From positions 268,255-332,254 of the forward strand of contig NZ_JABAEF010000005.1 of NCBI RefSeq assembly GCF_023701945.1: a stretch of 64,000 nt of DNA. The letters run 5' to 3'. This DNA comes from Rhizobium sp. CG5. GTDB lineage: Bacteria; Pseudomonadota; Alphaproteobacteria; Rhizobiales; Rhizobiaceae. The position numbers and the translations under genes were made by a program. Under the pieces are notes generated by a model. The model did not search any database. It was not told the origin of the DNA and saw only the letters and a program-made list of their open reading frames with translations. Positions 18,490 to 27,501 of the stretch are shown here, piece by piece (position 1 is the first letter of the stretch; every line of letters begins with the position of its first letter).

Positions 18490-19341
18490 AGCGGTTACGT
18501 CCGTACACAGCTCGAATTTGCTGAAACCAGCGGCGACGACGATTTCTCGCTGAACGCTCGTACTCGCGCCAAGATCAACATCGAAGCCAAGAACGACTCT
18601 GAAATCGGCACGATCGGCTCCTACATCGGCATCCGCGCTTGGGCCGACGGCGACGGCGACGGCGGCAGCTTCGAAATCGACGAAGCCTACATCACTGCAG
18701 GCGGCTTCAAGGTCGGCTACATGTACAACTACTGGGACAACGATCTGTCGGGCGAAACCGATGATCTCGGCTCGAACCGCATCAACTCGGCTGGTTACGA
18801 ATACGCTTCCGACGCCTTCACCTTTGGTGTTTTCGTTGACGAGCTTTCCAAGACCTACACCGAAGGCTTCACCAGCGCCTACAAGGGCAACGACGGCATC
18901 GGCCTCGAAGCTCAGGTTACCGGCTCGTTTGGCCCGGTTACCGCTGAACTGCTCGGCGCATACGACTTCGCCGAAGAAAACGGTGCAGTTCGCGTAAAGC
19001 TCGAAGCTGAAGTTGGTCCTGGCGCCCTCGGCGTTGCCGGCATCTACTCCACCGGTGAAAATGCCTACTACGACGTTTCCGAGTGGACGATTGCTGCTCA
19101 GTACGCTGCCAAGATCACCGACAAGATCTCGCTGACCCCGGGCTTCCAGTACTGGAACACCCTGGATGTTGACGCCGATGGCGACTTCACCGGCAGCCGT
19201 GACATGTGGAAGGCCGGTCTTACGGTCGACTACACGATCGCTGAAGGCCTGACCACCAAGCTCAGCGCTCAGTACGTCGACGAAGACGGCGGCGACGACA
19301 ACAACTGGGAAGGCTTTGTACGCCTTCAGCGTTCTTTCTAA
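18313..19341 (+). CDS. Outer-membrane porin, Porin_2 (omp2/RopA) family, right copy
   Basis: A 342-residue porin of the same family as its divergent partner. Signal peptide and first 33 mature residues are identical; after codon 58 the chain follows its own course (SGYVRTQLEFAETSG) and ends GFVRLQRSF. The extracellular loops, such as the Gly/Asp-rich ADGDGDGGSFEID region, differ from those of the left porin, so channel selectivity could differ. Codons ending in T are more common than in neighbouring genes, in keeping with high expression. A terminator follows the gene. Confidence 0.93.
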   Translation: MNIKSLLLGSAAALAAVSGAQAADAIVAVEPEPMEYVRVCDAFGTGYFYIPGTETCLKISGYVRTQLEFAETSGDDDFSLNARTRAKINIEAKNDSEIGTIGSYIGIRAWADGDGDGGSFEIDEAYITAGGFKVGYMYNYWDNDLSGETDDLGSNRINSAGYEYASDAFTFGVFVDELSKTYTEGFTSAYKGNDGIGLEAQVTGSFGPVTAELLGAYDFAEENGAVRVKLEAEVGPGALGVAGIYSTGENAYYDVSEWTIAAQYAAKITDKISLTPGFQYWNTLDVDADGDFTGSRDMWKAGLTVDYTIAEGLTTKLSAQYVDEDGGDDNNWEGFVRLQRSF

Positions 19342-19370
19342 GTCTAGCTTGACTTGGAAACGCACCATCG

Positions 19371-19397
19371 GGGACCCCGCGCCAGTCGCGGGGTCCC
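19371..19397 (+). terminator. Terminator of the right porin
   Basis: A perfect 11-base stem GGGACCCCGCG/CGCGGGGTCCC with loop CCAGT, 29 bases after the porin stop. The following TCTCCGCCTTT is only weakly U-rich. Confidence 0.75.
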
Positions 19398-19452
19398 TCT
19401 CCGCCTTTCGGCGTAGAGGTTAAAATCGGCATCCTGGGCCGGTTTATTTGCG

Positions 19453-19466
19453 AAACGATATCGTTT
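19453..19466. promoter_or_regulatory. 14-base palindrome AAACGATATCGTTT
   Basis: A perfect palindrome just upstream of a near-consensus promoter in the AT-rich leader of the recombinase gene. It looks like an operator for a dimeric regulator; which one is unknown. Confidence 0.4.
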
Positions 19467-19473
19467 TTTATCG

Positions 19474-19501
19474 TTGACTCACAGAACTACTTCGGTATAA
19501 T
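19474..19501 (+). promoter_or_regulatory. Near-consensus sigma-70 promoter before the recombinase
   Basis: TTGACT and TATAAT separated by 16 bases. The implied start near 19508 would give a leader of about 178 bases before the TTG start codon of the recombinase. The whole stretch 19398-19685 is clearly AT-richer than the surroundings and contains no other gene I can support. Confidence 0.55.
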
Positions 19502-19685
19502 CCTTTATATCGTCAGTATTTCTTAGGAGTTCAGCGACGCGCTAGAATTTATTCTCAGTAGATCTTGAATCATTACGGATCGTTAATGCGAGTTCTGCTT
19601 GCGTTTACGTTGACGACGAATTTTTGTCCTTTACATTCTGGTTGTGTTGACTTCATAGTCACGCCGGAAGTGAAGGAGTTGTGTC

Positions 19686-20639
19686 TTGGATCGTATTGAA
19701 GCCTTGAAAAGTGACGCGCGTACCAGCGTCCATTTGAACAGCGAATCGGCCGGTTACAGGCTGAATTACCAGTATTCGCTGTCGGGCCCGATCGGCATCG
19801 TCAAAGACACGTCGTTGAAAGTCCTGTTCGAGCGCTATGGCGATATCCTATGGGCGCCGGGGAGTCACAAATACAATGTGACCAACTTCATCGGCGAGTT
19901 GAACGACCTGCTTCCGGACCCGACCTTCTCGGTTTTCTCCCAGGACATGCTCGACGATCTCATCGGGAAATTGCGCAAGCGCGGTAATAGCAACGCCACG
20001 ATCAATCGAAAGTTGGCGGCGCTCAGCAAATTGCTGCGAAAGGCCAATAAGATGGGTGACGTCGTCAGTCTGCCCGAATTCAGTCGACAGAAGGAAAAGT
20101 CCGGACGCATCCGCTTTCTCGAAATCGAGGAAGAGGCGGAGCTGTTTGCGGCGATCCGCGCCAAATCCGAACTTTACGCGCGTTTCTGCATCTTTCTGGT
20201 CGATACCGGTGCACGCCTCAGCGAAGGTCTCGGCCTGCGCTGGAACGACGTGACGGACAAGCGCGCCACCTTCTGGGTGACGAAATCCGGCCGCAGCCGT
20301 TCCGTTCCCCTCACCGCCCGCTCCAACGCCGCCATCAAAGCCTCCGACAAGCGCAATATCGGCCCGTTCAGCAGCATCCAGCAGCAGCGCTTTCGCGCCG
20401 CCTGGAACGAGGCCAAGGAAGAGATCGGCCTTGGCGACGACAAGGACGTGGTTCCGCATATCCTGCGCCATACCTGCGCCTCCCGCCTGGTGCAGGGCGG
20501 CATTGACATCCGCCGCGTGCAGATGTGGCTCGGCCACCAGACCCTGTCGATGACCATGCGGTATGCGCATCTGGCCTCGCATGACCTCGACATGTGCGTT
20601 CCCGTGCTGGAACGCATGTCCGAAAAATCGGTCAACTGA
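19686..20639 (+). CDS. Tyrosine recombinase/integrase (orphan)
   Basis: A 317-residue site-specific tyrosine recombinase. The N-terminal SAM-like DNA-binding domain covers about 65-135. The catalytic set is complete: Arg177 in DTGARLSEGL, Lys200 in VTKSGRSR, His258 and Arg261 in PHILRHTC, His284 in WLGHQT and nucleophile Tyr293 in MRYAHL. It starts at TTG 19686 behind a GAAGGAG ribosome binding site. No excisionase, phage or transposon genes flank it. It is shorter than most phage integrases and could be a XerC/D-like or locus-specific invertase. The adjacent inverted repeat of the porins is a possible substrate (inference). Confidence 0.92.
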   Translation: MDRIEALKSDARTSVHLNSESAGYRLNYQYSLSGPIGIVKDTSLKVLFERYGDILWAPGSHKYNVTNFIGELNDLLPDPTFSVFSQDMLDDLIGKLRKRGNSNATINRKLAALSKLLRKANKMGDVVSLPEFSRQKEKSGRIRFLEIEEEAELFAAIRAKSELYARFCIFLVDTGARLSEGLGLRWNDVTDKRATFWVTKSGRSRSVPLTARSNAAIKASDKRNIGPFSSIQQQRFRAAWNEAKEEIGLGDDKDVVPHILRHTCASRLVQGGIDIRRVQMWLGHQTLSMTMRYAHLASHDLDMCVPVLERMSEKSVN

Positions 20640-20706
20640 CGCCTTTCACGCTCGCTCGCGCCGCACTATTTGCGGATGCTCTACGCGAAGATCACGTGGC
20701 GTGCGT

Positions 20707-21513
20707 TTAGTAGCCGGCCTTGGCCTTGATCGGCGATGGGCCGGCACCGTCCCGGTAGCGGTCCGACAAATGGCGAAGGGCGCCGGCAAATTCGGTGACA
20801 TCGGCGCCAACCGCCACGAAGCTGGCGCCCAGCTCGATATAGCGACGGTTCAGCGTTTCGCTGAAGGTCAGGATACCGGCGGCCTTGCCTGACTTGACGA
20901 TGGTGCCGATCGCCTTTTCGATCACCGCCTGGACTTCCGGCGCCTCCATGCGGCCGAGATAGCCCATATCAGCGGCCAGATCGGCCGGGCCGATGAACAC
21001 GCCATCCACGCCATTGACGGCGGCGATATTTTCCAGATCGGCGATGGCCGCCCGGCTCTCGGCCTGGACCAGCAGGCAGATGCCGTCGGAGGCCGTGTCG
21101 GCATAATCGGGGATCGTATTGAAGGCGGACGCCCTGGCCACGGCGGCGCCGACGCCGCGAGTGCCGTTCGGCGGATAACGCACGGCGCGGACCATGGCTT
21201 CGGCCTGCTCGGCCGAATCGACCATCGGGATCAGCAGCGTGCGGGCGCCGATATCGAGCAATTGTTTGATCACCCAGGTCTCGCCGACCGGCGCGCGAAC
21301 CACCGGTTCAGCCGTGGACTGAGACAGGGCCTGCAATTGCGCCAGAATGCTGCGCAGATCGTTCGGCCCGTGTTCGCCATCGATCACCAGCCAGTCGAAA
21401 CCGGCATGGCCGGCAATCTCGGCCGCCAGCGCGTCGGCCATATCGAGCCAGAGGCCGATCTGCGGGCGGCCGCCGCGAATGGCCGTCTTGAAGCGGTTTT
21501 CAGGAACGGGCAT
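20707..21513 (-). CDS. HpcH/HpaI aldolase family protein
   Basis: A 268-residue class II pyruvate aldolase of the HpcH/HpaI family (4-hydroxy-2-oxoheptanedioate or 2-keto-3-deoxy-rhamnonate aldolase type), which cleaves 2-keto-3-deoxy acids to pyruvate and an aldehyde. Features are WLVIDGEHGPNDL, VRAPVGETWVIKQLLDIGARTLLIPMV, the conserved YPPNGTRGVG, and the metal region LLVQAESRAAI with VFIGPADLAADMGY. The substrate cannot be fixed from sequence. It is downstream of and probably cotranscribed with the ferredoxin-reductase-like gene, 9 bases away. Confidence 0.9.
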   Translation of the reverse strand: MPVPENRFKTAIRGGRPQIGLWLDMADALAAEIAGHAGFDWLVIDGEHGPNDLRSILAQLQALSQSTAEPVVRAPVGETWVIKQLLDIGARTLLIPMVDSAEQAEAMVRAVRYPPNGTRGVGAAVARASAFNTIPDYADTASDGICLLVQAESRAAIADLENIAAVNGVDGVFIGPADLAADMGYLGRMEAPEVQAVIEKAIGTIVKSGKAAGILTFSETLNRRYIELGASFVAVGADVTEFAGALRHLSDRYRDGAGPSPIKAKAGY

Positions 21514-21522
21514 GGCAGATAC

Positions 21523-22740
21523 TCACGCTAAAAGCAATTTCAGGTCGGCTGCGGCGTCCGCCAGAATGGCGCGGTCGGGCTCACGGCCCTGGTCCAGCAG
21601 CTTCTTGCCGGTCACATAGGCCTTGGCATCGTTGATGGCGTCGACGGCGATGAATTGGCCGTTGCGGAAATACCAGACCGAGGCGCTGCCCGGCCGTGTG
21701 CCTGGCCGCAGCAGGGTCTCGTCATAGCCGAGATTGAAACCGGCGATCTGCAGCTTCACGTCGTATTGGTCCGACCAGAACCAGGGTTTCGCCTCATAGG
21801 GTTCGGTGCCGCCGGTCATCACGGCTGCGGCGGCCTCCGCCTGATCGACGGCATTGGGCACGGATTCCAGCCGGATCATCTGACCTTTCCAGGGCAGCAC
21901 CGTGCAATCGCCCATGGCAAAGATCGCAGCATCGGAGGTTCGGGCGAAGGCATCGACGACGATGCCATTGGCAACATCGAGCCCGGCCTGCTTGGCCAGC
22001 CGATCATTCGGCGAGACGCCGATGCCGACGATGACGAAATCGACGTCGAGCACCGAGCCATCGGACAGCTCGGCCGCCGTCACCTTGCCATTCTCGCCGA
22101 TCAGCCGCACCAGGCCGGTGCCTTCGCGGATGACCACGTCATGCTGCAGATGAATGGCCCGCATGAAATCCGCGGTCTCCTTGGCGGCAACCCGTTGCAG
22201 GATGCGCTCCGCCATTTCGATCAGGGTGACTTCCAGGCCAAGATGGCGGGCGACGGCTGCGGCTTCCAGGCCGATATAACCGCCGCCGATGATCAGCACG
22301 CGCCGTCCGGGCCGCATTTCCTCCGTCAGACGATCGGCATCGCGCTTGTCGCGCACCACGAAAACCCCGTCGAGATCGCCGCCGATGGCCGCCGGCAATT
22401 GCCGGGGCGAAGCCCCCGTGGCGATCGCCAGCGTGTCGTAGGCTACAGACGAGCCATCCTGCAGGACAACCGTCTTGCCGGCCCGATCGATGTCCTCGAC
22501 CCAGGCCGACAGACGTATCTCGACATTATGCTCTGCATACCATTCGGATGCACGGAACAGCAGTCGGTCAAAGCTCATTTCGCCGAGCAGGTATTTTTTC
22601 GACAGCGGCGGTCGCTGGTAAGGCAGTTCGCTCTCGGCGCCCAGGATGGTGATCGGCCGATCGTCCTTCAGTGCCCGCAATCTGGCGGCAAGGGCAAAAC
22701 CCGCCTGCCCGGCCCCGATGATAACCAGTCTGCCCGTCAC
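21523..22740 (-). CDS. FAD-dependent ferredoxin/rubredoxin reductase-like oxidoreductase
   Basis: A 405-residue flavoprotein of the ferredoxin-NAD(+) reductase group serving P450 or dioxygenase systems. The FAD motif is VIIGAGQAGFALAARL, the NAD motif is IIGGGYIGLEAAAVARHLGLEV, and the second FAD contact is FAMGDCTVLPW. A C-terminal reductase domain follows. I chose GTG 22740 because CAGGAGC sits just upstream and the FAD motif then falls at residue 5. No ferredoxin, P450 or oxygenase gene is next to it; its partner is unknown. It precedes the HpcH/HpaI aldolase in one operon. Confidence 0.88.
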   Translation of the reverse strand: MTGRLVIIGAGQAGFALAARLRALKDDRPITILGAESELPYQRPPLSKKYLLGEMSFDRLLFRASEWYAEHNVEIRLSAWVEDIDRAGKTVVLQDGSSVAYDTLAIATGASPRQLPAAIGGDLDGVFVVRDKRDADRLTEEMRPGRRVLIIGGGYIGLEAAAVARHLGLEVTLIEMAERILQRVAAKETADFMRAIHLQHDVVIREGTGLVRLIGENGKVTAAELSDGSVLDVDFVIVGIGVSPNDRLAKQAGLDVANGIVVDAFARTSDAAIFAMGDCTVLPWKGQMIRLESVPNAVDQAEAAAAVMTGGTEPYEAKPWFWSDQYDVKLQIAGFNLGYDETLLRPGTRPGSASVWYFRNGQFIAVDAINDAKAYVTGKKLLDQGREPDRAILADAAADLKLLLA

Positions 22741-22960
22741 GTGATGCTCCTGGGGTGTCAAAAACCGTTGGCAAGCACGGGCCGTCCGCCTTGCCTTTGC
22801 CCCCGAAGGCCTACCGCCAAGGTCCTGCCCCGTCAAGCACAGGGAACCGAAACCCGGCAACCACGTTTTTTCCACCGTTCAGCCCTTGTTCAGACAACAA
22901 AGATCAATATTACAACATCGAACAATTCGTCCGGGACGGAAAGCAACGGGAGACCCCACC

Positions 22961-24007
22961 ATGGCTACTGAAATTGTCGGCACCAACTCGAATAACACTA
23001 TTCGGCAATCCAATTACTCGTCCCGCGAAGTGGATATTTATGCCTATGGCGGCAATGACACCATCTATCTTGATGTCGGCGGCAGCTATGGTGGCTTCAA
23101 TTACGTCGAAGCCGGCACAGGCGCGGACCGCGTTTACAATTATTTCGAGGGCGGCAACCGGATTTACCTCGAAGACGGCAATGACGTCTATTTTGGCGAA
23201 GGCTTTTCGACTGCCACCAACTATGTCGACGAAGTGTGGGCCGGCTACGGCAATGACAGCATCCAGGTGTCGACCTACCAGAGCATCTACAATGGCGAAG
23301 CGGGCAATGATTCCTTCTTCTCCGTCGGCTGGAACAACACCTTTCATGGCGGCTCCGGCACGGACATGATCAGCTACGAAACCCAGGACGATGATGCCGA
23401 TCTCAGCGGCACCGGCGTCTATATCGACCTGGGCAATCAGATTGCCTATGCCACCAATGAAGAGGAAGAGACCCTCATCAGCATCGAGAATGCGGTCGGT
23501 ACCGGATATAATGACACAGTGCGCGGCTCGAGCGGCGCCAACTCGCTGTGGGGCGATGCCGGCGTTGACCTGGTCCGCGGCTTCAGCGGCAATGACAAGC
23601 TCTATGGTGGCTCCGGCAACGACAAGCTTTATGGCGACGCGGGCAACGACCGCCTTTACGGCAATTCCGGTCGTGATTTCCAACAGGGTGGCACCGGCGC
23701 GGATACCTTCTACTTCAATTCGATCAACGATTCGCGCGCCGGAAGCGCTTCGCGCGACACGATCGACGATTTCTATCGGAGCGAGGACGATCGGATCAAC
23801 CTCAGCGCGATCGACGCCAATAGCGGCGTCAGTGGCAACCAGTCGTTCGATTTCATCGGCACGGCCGCCTATAGCAACGACTCGGCCGGCGAGCTGCGCT
23901 TCAAGGACGGCATCCTGTCGGGTGACATCAATGGCGACCGCACGTCCGATTTCCAGGTCGCCATCAGCGACCTGACGCGGATGTATGCGAGCGATTTCAT
24001 TCTCTAA
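22961..24007 (+). CDS. RTX calcium-binding protein, probable type I secretion substrate
   Basis: A 348-residue protein with no N-terminal signal peptide. Nonapeptide-like glycine/aspartate motifs are spread through it. They become regular near residues 200-250 (GNDKLYGGSGNDKLYGDAGNDRLYG in sequence), where they should form a Ca2+-binding beta roll. The C-terminal domain (GADTFYFNSINDSRAG to ASDFIL) matches the serralysin-type secretion tail, with terminal small-Asp-Phe-Ile-Leu. It lacks a recognisable enzyme domain. No type I secretion genes are nearby. GGGAG precedes the ATG at 22961, and a strong terminator follows. Confidence 0.88.
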   Translation: MATEIVGTNSNNTIRQSNYSSREVDIYAYGGNDTIYLDVGGSYGGFNYVEAGTGADRVYNYFEGGNRIYLEDGNDVYFGEGFSTATNYVDEVWAGYGNDSIQVSTYQSIYNGEAGNDSFFSVGWNNTFHGGSGTDMISYETQDDDADLSGTGVYIDLGNQIAYATNEEEETLISIENAVGTGYNDTVRGSSGANSLWGDAGVDLVRGFSGNDKLYGGSGNDKLYGDAGNDRLYGNSGRDFQQGGTGADTFYFNSINDSRAGSASRDTIDDFYRSEDDRINLSAIDANSGVSGNQSFDFIGTAAYSNDSAGELRFKDGILSGDINGDRTSDFQVAISDLTRMYASDFIL

Positions 24008-24036
24008 GCGCCCGCCTGCCCGTAACCGACAAACCG

Positions 24037-24064
24037 AAAGCGCCGGACCCTAATCCGGCGCTTT
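24037..24064 (+). terminator. Terminator after the RTX gene
   Basis: A perfect 11-base stem AAAGCGCCGGA/TCCGGCGCTTT with loop CCCTAA, followed by TCTTTTTC. Confidence 0.9.
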
Positions 24065-24094
24065 TCTTTTTCGTATCAGTGCCGATATCGACAG

Positions 24095-24115
24095 TTCATT
24101 CCATTTTGGAATGAA
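24095..24115. promoter_or_regulatory. Operator-like dyad upstream of glutaryl-CoA dehydrogenase
   Basis: Perfect 9-base arms TTCATTCCA and TGGAATGAA around a TTT spacer, about 120 bases before the acyl-CoA dehydrogenase start. The TGGAAT half-sites look like those of IclR-type regulators; no regulator gene is adjacent, so the protein is unknown. Confidence 0.5.
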
Positions 24116-24236
24116 ATCAGACCCGGCCCCTTTCAATCGATTTTCCTGAACACTTGGAATCTTGGGGCTTTTCCTTCACCGTCAGCTGTTGTAGCAATGG
24201 CCAGACCATGATTTTTGATGATCCAAGGACCGCGAC

Positions 24237-25460
24237 ATGACAGACCATCATCCTGCCACTCCGGAACAGGCCCGCGCCAAGATGGCGGCCTTTGTCTGGG
24301 AAGACCCGTTCCTGCTGGAAGAGCAGTTGAGCGACGAGGAGCGAATGATCCGCGACACGGCGCGGGCCTATTGCCAGGACAAGCTGGCGCCGCGGGTGAT
24401 CGAGGCCAACCGCCACGAGATCTTCCATCGCGAGATCATGTCGGAAATGGGCGAACTCGGGCTGCTCGGGCCGACGATCCCGGAAGAGTTCGGCGGTGTC
24501 GGCGCCAATTACGTGGCCTATGGCCTGGTGGCGCGCGAAGTGGAGCGGATCGATTCGGGCTATCGCTCGGCCATGTCGGTGCAGTCGTCGCTGGTCATGC
24601 ATCCGATCTTTGCCTTTGGCACGGACGAACAGCGTGCCAAGTTCCTGCCCAAGCTTGCCAGCGGCGAATGGGTCGGCTGCTTCGGCCTGACCGAACCCGA
24701 CCATGGCTCGGATCCATCCTCGATGGTGACGCGGGCCAAAAAGGTCGATGGCGGTTATCTCATCTCCGGCGCCAAGAACTGGATCACCAATTCGCCGATC
24801 GCCGATGTCGCCGTCGTCTGGGCGAAATCGGATGCCCATGACAACAAGATCAAGGGTTTCATCCTGGAACGCGGCATGAAGGGTCTGGAGACGCCGAAGA
24901 TCGAGGGTAAGTTCTCGCTGCGCGCCTCGGTCACCGGCATGATCCAGATGCAGGATGTCTTCGTTCCCGATGACAATCTGCTGCCGCATGTCTCCGGCCT
25001 TGCCGGTCCGTTCGGCTGCCTCAACCGCGCCCGCTACGGCATTGCCTGGGGTGCCATGGGGGCTGCGGAATTCTGCTGGCATGCGGCGCGCCAGTATACG
25101 CTGGACCGCAAGCAGTTCGGCCGGCCGCTGGCCGCCACCCAGCTGATCCAGAAGAAGCTCGCCGACATGGAAACCGAGATCTCGCTCGGCCTGCAGGGCG
25201 TCTTGCGCCTCGGGCGAATGTTCGACGAGCATCGCGCGCCGGCGGAACTGATCTCGCTGATGAAGCGCAACAATTGCGGCAAGGCGCTCGATATAGCCCG
25301 CGTGTCGCGCGACATGCATGGCGGCAATGGCGTTTCCGACGAATATGGCGTGATCCGCCATGTGATGAATCTCGAGGCCGTCAATACCTACGAGGGCACC
25401 CATGACATTCATGCGCTGATCCTCGGCCGCGCCCAGACCGGCCTTCAGGCTTTCCAGTAA
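24237..25460 (+). CDS. Glutaryl-CoA dehydrogenase (acyl-CoA dehydrogenase family)
   Basis: Oxidises and decarboxylates glutaryl-CoA to crotonyl-CoA in lysine and tryptophan breakdown, passing electrons to ETF. The 407-residue protein shows the acyl-CoA dehydrogenase fold: [33 protein letters not shown], and [22 protein letters not shown]. The C-terminal [20 protein letters not shown] carries the catalytic Glu near 386. The match to glutaryl-CoA rather than short-chain enzymes rests on [19 protein letters not shown] and [18 protein letters not shown]-ubiquinone oxidoreductase, its electron acceptor chain, lies at the window end but not in an operon. Confidence 0.93.
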   Translation: MTDHHPATPEQARAKMAAFVWEDPFLLEEQLSDEERMIRDTARAYCQDKLAPRVIEANRHEIFHREIMSEMGELGLLGPTIPEEFGGVGANYVAYGLVAREVERIDSGYRSAMSVQSSLVMHPIFAFGTDEQRAKFLPKLASGEWVGCFGLTEPDHGSDPSSMVTRAKKVDGGYLISGAKNWITNSPIADVAVVWAKSDAHDNKIKGFILERGMKGLETPKIEGKFSLRASVTGMIQMQDVFVPDDNLLPHVSGLAGPFGCLNRARYGIAWGAMGAAEFCWHAARQYTLDRKQFGRPLAATQLIQKKLADMETEISLGLQGVLRLGRMFDEHRAPAELISLMKRNNCGKALDIARVSRDMHGGNGVSDEYGVIRHVMNLEAVNTYEGTHDIHALILGRAQTGLQAFQ

Positions 25461-25482
25461 GCGCCATAAGGCGACCCATGCA

Positions 25483-25517
25483 AAAGGCCGCGCCGGGATC
25501 TTCCGGGCGCGGCCTTT
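25483..25517. terminator. Bidirectional terminator between dehydrogenase and efflux gene
   Basis: A 12-base stem AAAGGCCGCGCC/GGCGCGGCCTTT with an 11-base loop between convergent genes, with TTTAGTTTTT on the plus strand and an A/T-rich flank on the minus strand. Confidence 0.85.
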
Positions 25518-25576
25518 AGTTTTTGGAGGCGATTGTCAAAGATCGAGGATCAGCTGCACTGGTCTTGCACTGCCGT

Positions 25577-27022
25577 CTATTTTTTCGCGACGATTGCGTC
25601 CGTGCCTTGCAGTTCAAGCAGATGATCCACGCGATCTGCCGGGGCTTCCTTGCACAATGTAATATAGTGCAAGGCCTGCTGTCTGATCGCATCCGACAGG
25701 CCCTCCTGGGCCGCGAGATAGTCCTTCTCCGTATTCAGCACGTTCGAGATCGGGTCTGCTCCCAGCTGGAAGCTCACGCGGCCCAGTTCGACGCTTTCCT
25801 GCGATGTCGAAACCAGCTTTCGCTGGGCTGCGATGTTGGCGCCGTCCTTGTTGTAGGCTGCCAAGGCTTTTTCGATCGCGGTGATGCCGGACAGCACTGC
25901 CGAACGCCAGGCGCCCCGCGCCTCCTCCAGTTTGGCCTTCGCATTGGCGAGATTTGCCTTGTTCTTCCCACCGTCGAAGATCGGCGCGGTCAAACCGGCG
26001 GACATCAGCCACACGTTGACGTGGCCTGAGTCGAGGATCTCGGTCGGCGTCAGATAACCGGACAGGTCCAGGCTTGGATAAAAGGCGGCCTTGGCCACGC
26101 CGATGCTTTCCGCAGCCGATGCGAAATTGCTTTCGGCAATTCTGACATCCGGACGGTTGCGGATGGCGTTGGCCGGAATGCCGGCGCCAATCTTGTAACG
26201 CGGGACGGGCTGCCCGGTGGAATGGGAGACTTCCGCTTTGATCCGGTTGACCGATTCTCCGATCAGCTCCGCGAGGGTCGCGATCGAGGAATCCAGCTGA
26301 ACCTCCAGTGACGGCAATGTCGCTTCGGCCTGCGCCACCAGTTGCCTGCCGTTGACAACCTGAATGTTCGACGCCTCGCCAGCGTCGAGACTGTCGTTGA
26401 CGGTTCTCAGGTTTTCCTTTCGGTTGGCAACGGTCGAGCGCGCGATGTCAATTCGCTTCTGGTAGTAGCGAATGTCGACATAGGCGGACGCGATCGACGT
26501 GGTGAGATTGTCCTCGGCCTGGTCCTTTGAGGACAATGCCGACGCCAGGTCGGCTTCCGCGGCTCGCTTCTTGGCGCGGTTTCCGCCGAAAAGATCCACC
26601 GCCCAGTCCGCCGACAGCGTGGTGTATTTGCTGCTGTGGGAGGTGCCGGTGCCATACTTGTCGCCTCGGGCAACGCCTGCACCTGTTGAAAGCGATGGCA
26701 GGAGACTGGAATTCGCCAGCCCGACATTTGCCTTTGCCTGCTCGACCCTTGCGTTTGCCTGCTGGATCTGCGGGCTCTCTGCAAGCCCTTTTTCGATATA
26801 GCGGGACAGCATTTTATCGTTGAAGGCAACCCACCAGGTCTGCTGGACGGATCGTACCGGGGTGGTGTTGCGGGCCTCATAGGCAAAGTGACTTGGTGTG
26901 TCGATCTGCGGCGGAGAGACATCGACATTCGAACAACTCGACAGAGCCGCCAGGACCGGGATGAGAGCGAGTGAGATGAGGCAGTGATTTCGCAAATGAT
27001 GAGACCTTGGCGGGCCGAACAT
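25577..27022 (-). CDS. TolC/NodT-family outer-membrane efflux lipoprotein (orphan)
   Basis: Outer-membrane channel component of tripartite efflux pumps. The 481-residue protein has a lipobox LAALSSC with Cys30. Two OEP repeat halves then run from about 80 to 470 (QQANARVEQAKANVGLANSSLLPSLS; then IRNRPDVRIAESNFASAAESIGVAKAAFYPSLDLSG). These are typical of the RND-type NodT/OprM subgroup. The ATG at 27022 is chosen over a TTG at 27088 because it gives a proper lipoprotein signal. No membrane-fusion protein or RND pump is adjacent, so it probably works with a pump encoded elsewhere. Confidence 0.9.
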   Translation of the reverse strand: MFGPPRSHHLRNHCLISLALIPVLAALSSCSNVDVSPPQIDTPSHFAYEARNTTPVRSVQQTWWVAFNDKMLSRYIEKGLAESPQIQQANARVEQAKANVGLANSSLLPSLSTGAGVARGDKYGTGTSHSSKYTTLSADWAVDLFGGNRAKKRAAEADLASALSSKDQAEDNLTTSIASAYVDIRYYQKRIDIARSTVANRKENLRTVNDSLDAGEASNIQVVNGRQLVAQAEATLPSLEVQLDSSIATLAELIGESVNRIKAEVSHSTGQPVPRYKIGAGIPANAIRNRPDVRIAESNFASAAESIGVAKAAFYPSLDLSGYLTPTEILDSGHVNVWLMSAGLTAPIFDGGKNKANLANAKAKLEEARGAWRSAVLSGITAIEKALAAYNKDGANIAAQRKLVSTSQESVELGRVSFQLGADPISNVLNTEKDYLAAQEGLSDAIRQQALHYITLCKEAPADRVDHLLELQGTDAIVAKK

Positions 27023-27264
27023 CTGTCGATCGTTTCCTTGGGGGCCTGAAACGCGGCGATATCCGGGGTGCAGTTGAATGAAACGCAAGAAATCGGCACT
27101 GAGCAGCAGTGTGCCAGTCTGCCCTTAAGTGACGAACCGGAGTATGGGTGAATTCCGCTTGAAGGGACTTATCAACAGAATCCGCTTTGCAGCCTGGCCG
27201 CTGTGGCAACGGCACGCCCCGCCGAGATCGAAAAACCTCTGACTGTGATGACCAGCGCGTCGCA

Positions 27265-27501
27265 TTAACTGGCACGCCGGACGGGGCATGTTTGAAGCAT
27301 GCGGTCCGATGGGATGCTCTTGCGCAAGGACCACAGGATGCCAAGCTGCATGGCCAGGAAATTTGCGCCGGTCAGCAAGCCTAAAAAGCGCGACAGTGTC
27401 AGTTCTGCGACCAGAGGACACAGGGCAACCAGAAGCGACGCCGCCGTCAACGCCGCCGCGGTAATCTTGGCGCTGCGGATGCGCAATCTAACAAGTGCCA
27501 T
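27265..27501 (-). CDS. Small hypothetical membrane protein
   Basis: A 78-residue frame starting MALVRLRIRSAKITAAALTA with two hydrophobic segments (about 11-32 and 38-58) and basic ends, consistent with a small two-pass membrane protein. A weak GAGAGA lies upstream of the ATG at 27501. No family recognised. It could be a chance frame; the hydrophobic pattern with positive-inside flanks is the only support. Confidence 0.35.
   Translation of the reverse strand: MALVRLRIRSAKITAAALTAASLLVALCPLVAELTLSRFLGLLTGANFLAMQLGILWSLRKSIPSDRMLQTCPVRRAS

Noticed and set aside
19400..20640. Prophage or integrative element around the recombinase
   Set aside because: No other phage, conjugation or cargo genes, and no duplicated tRNA end were found. 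The tRNA-Ser is upstream of the right porin and its 3' end is not repeated near the recombinase.
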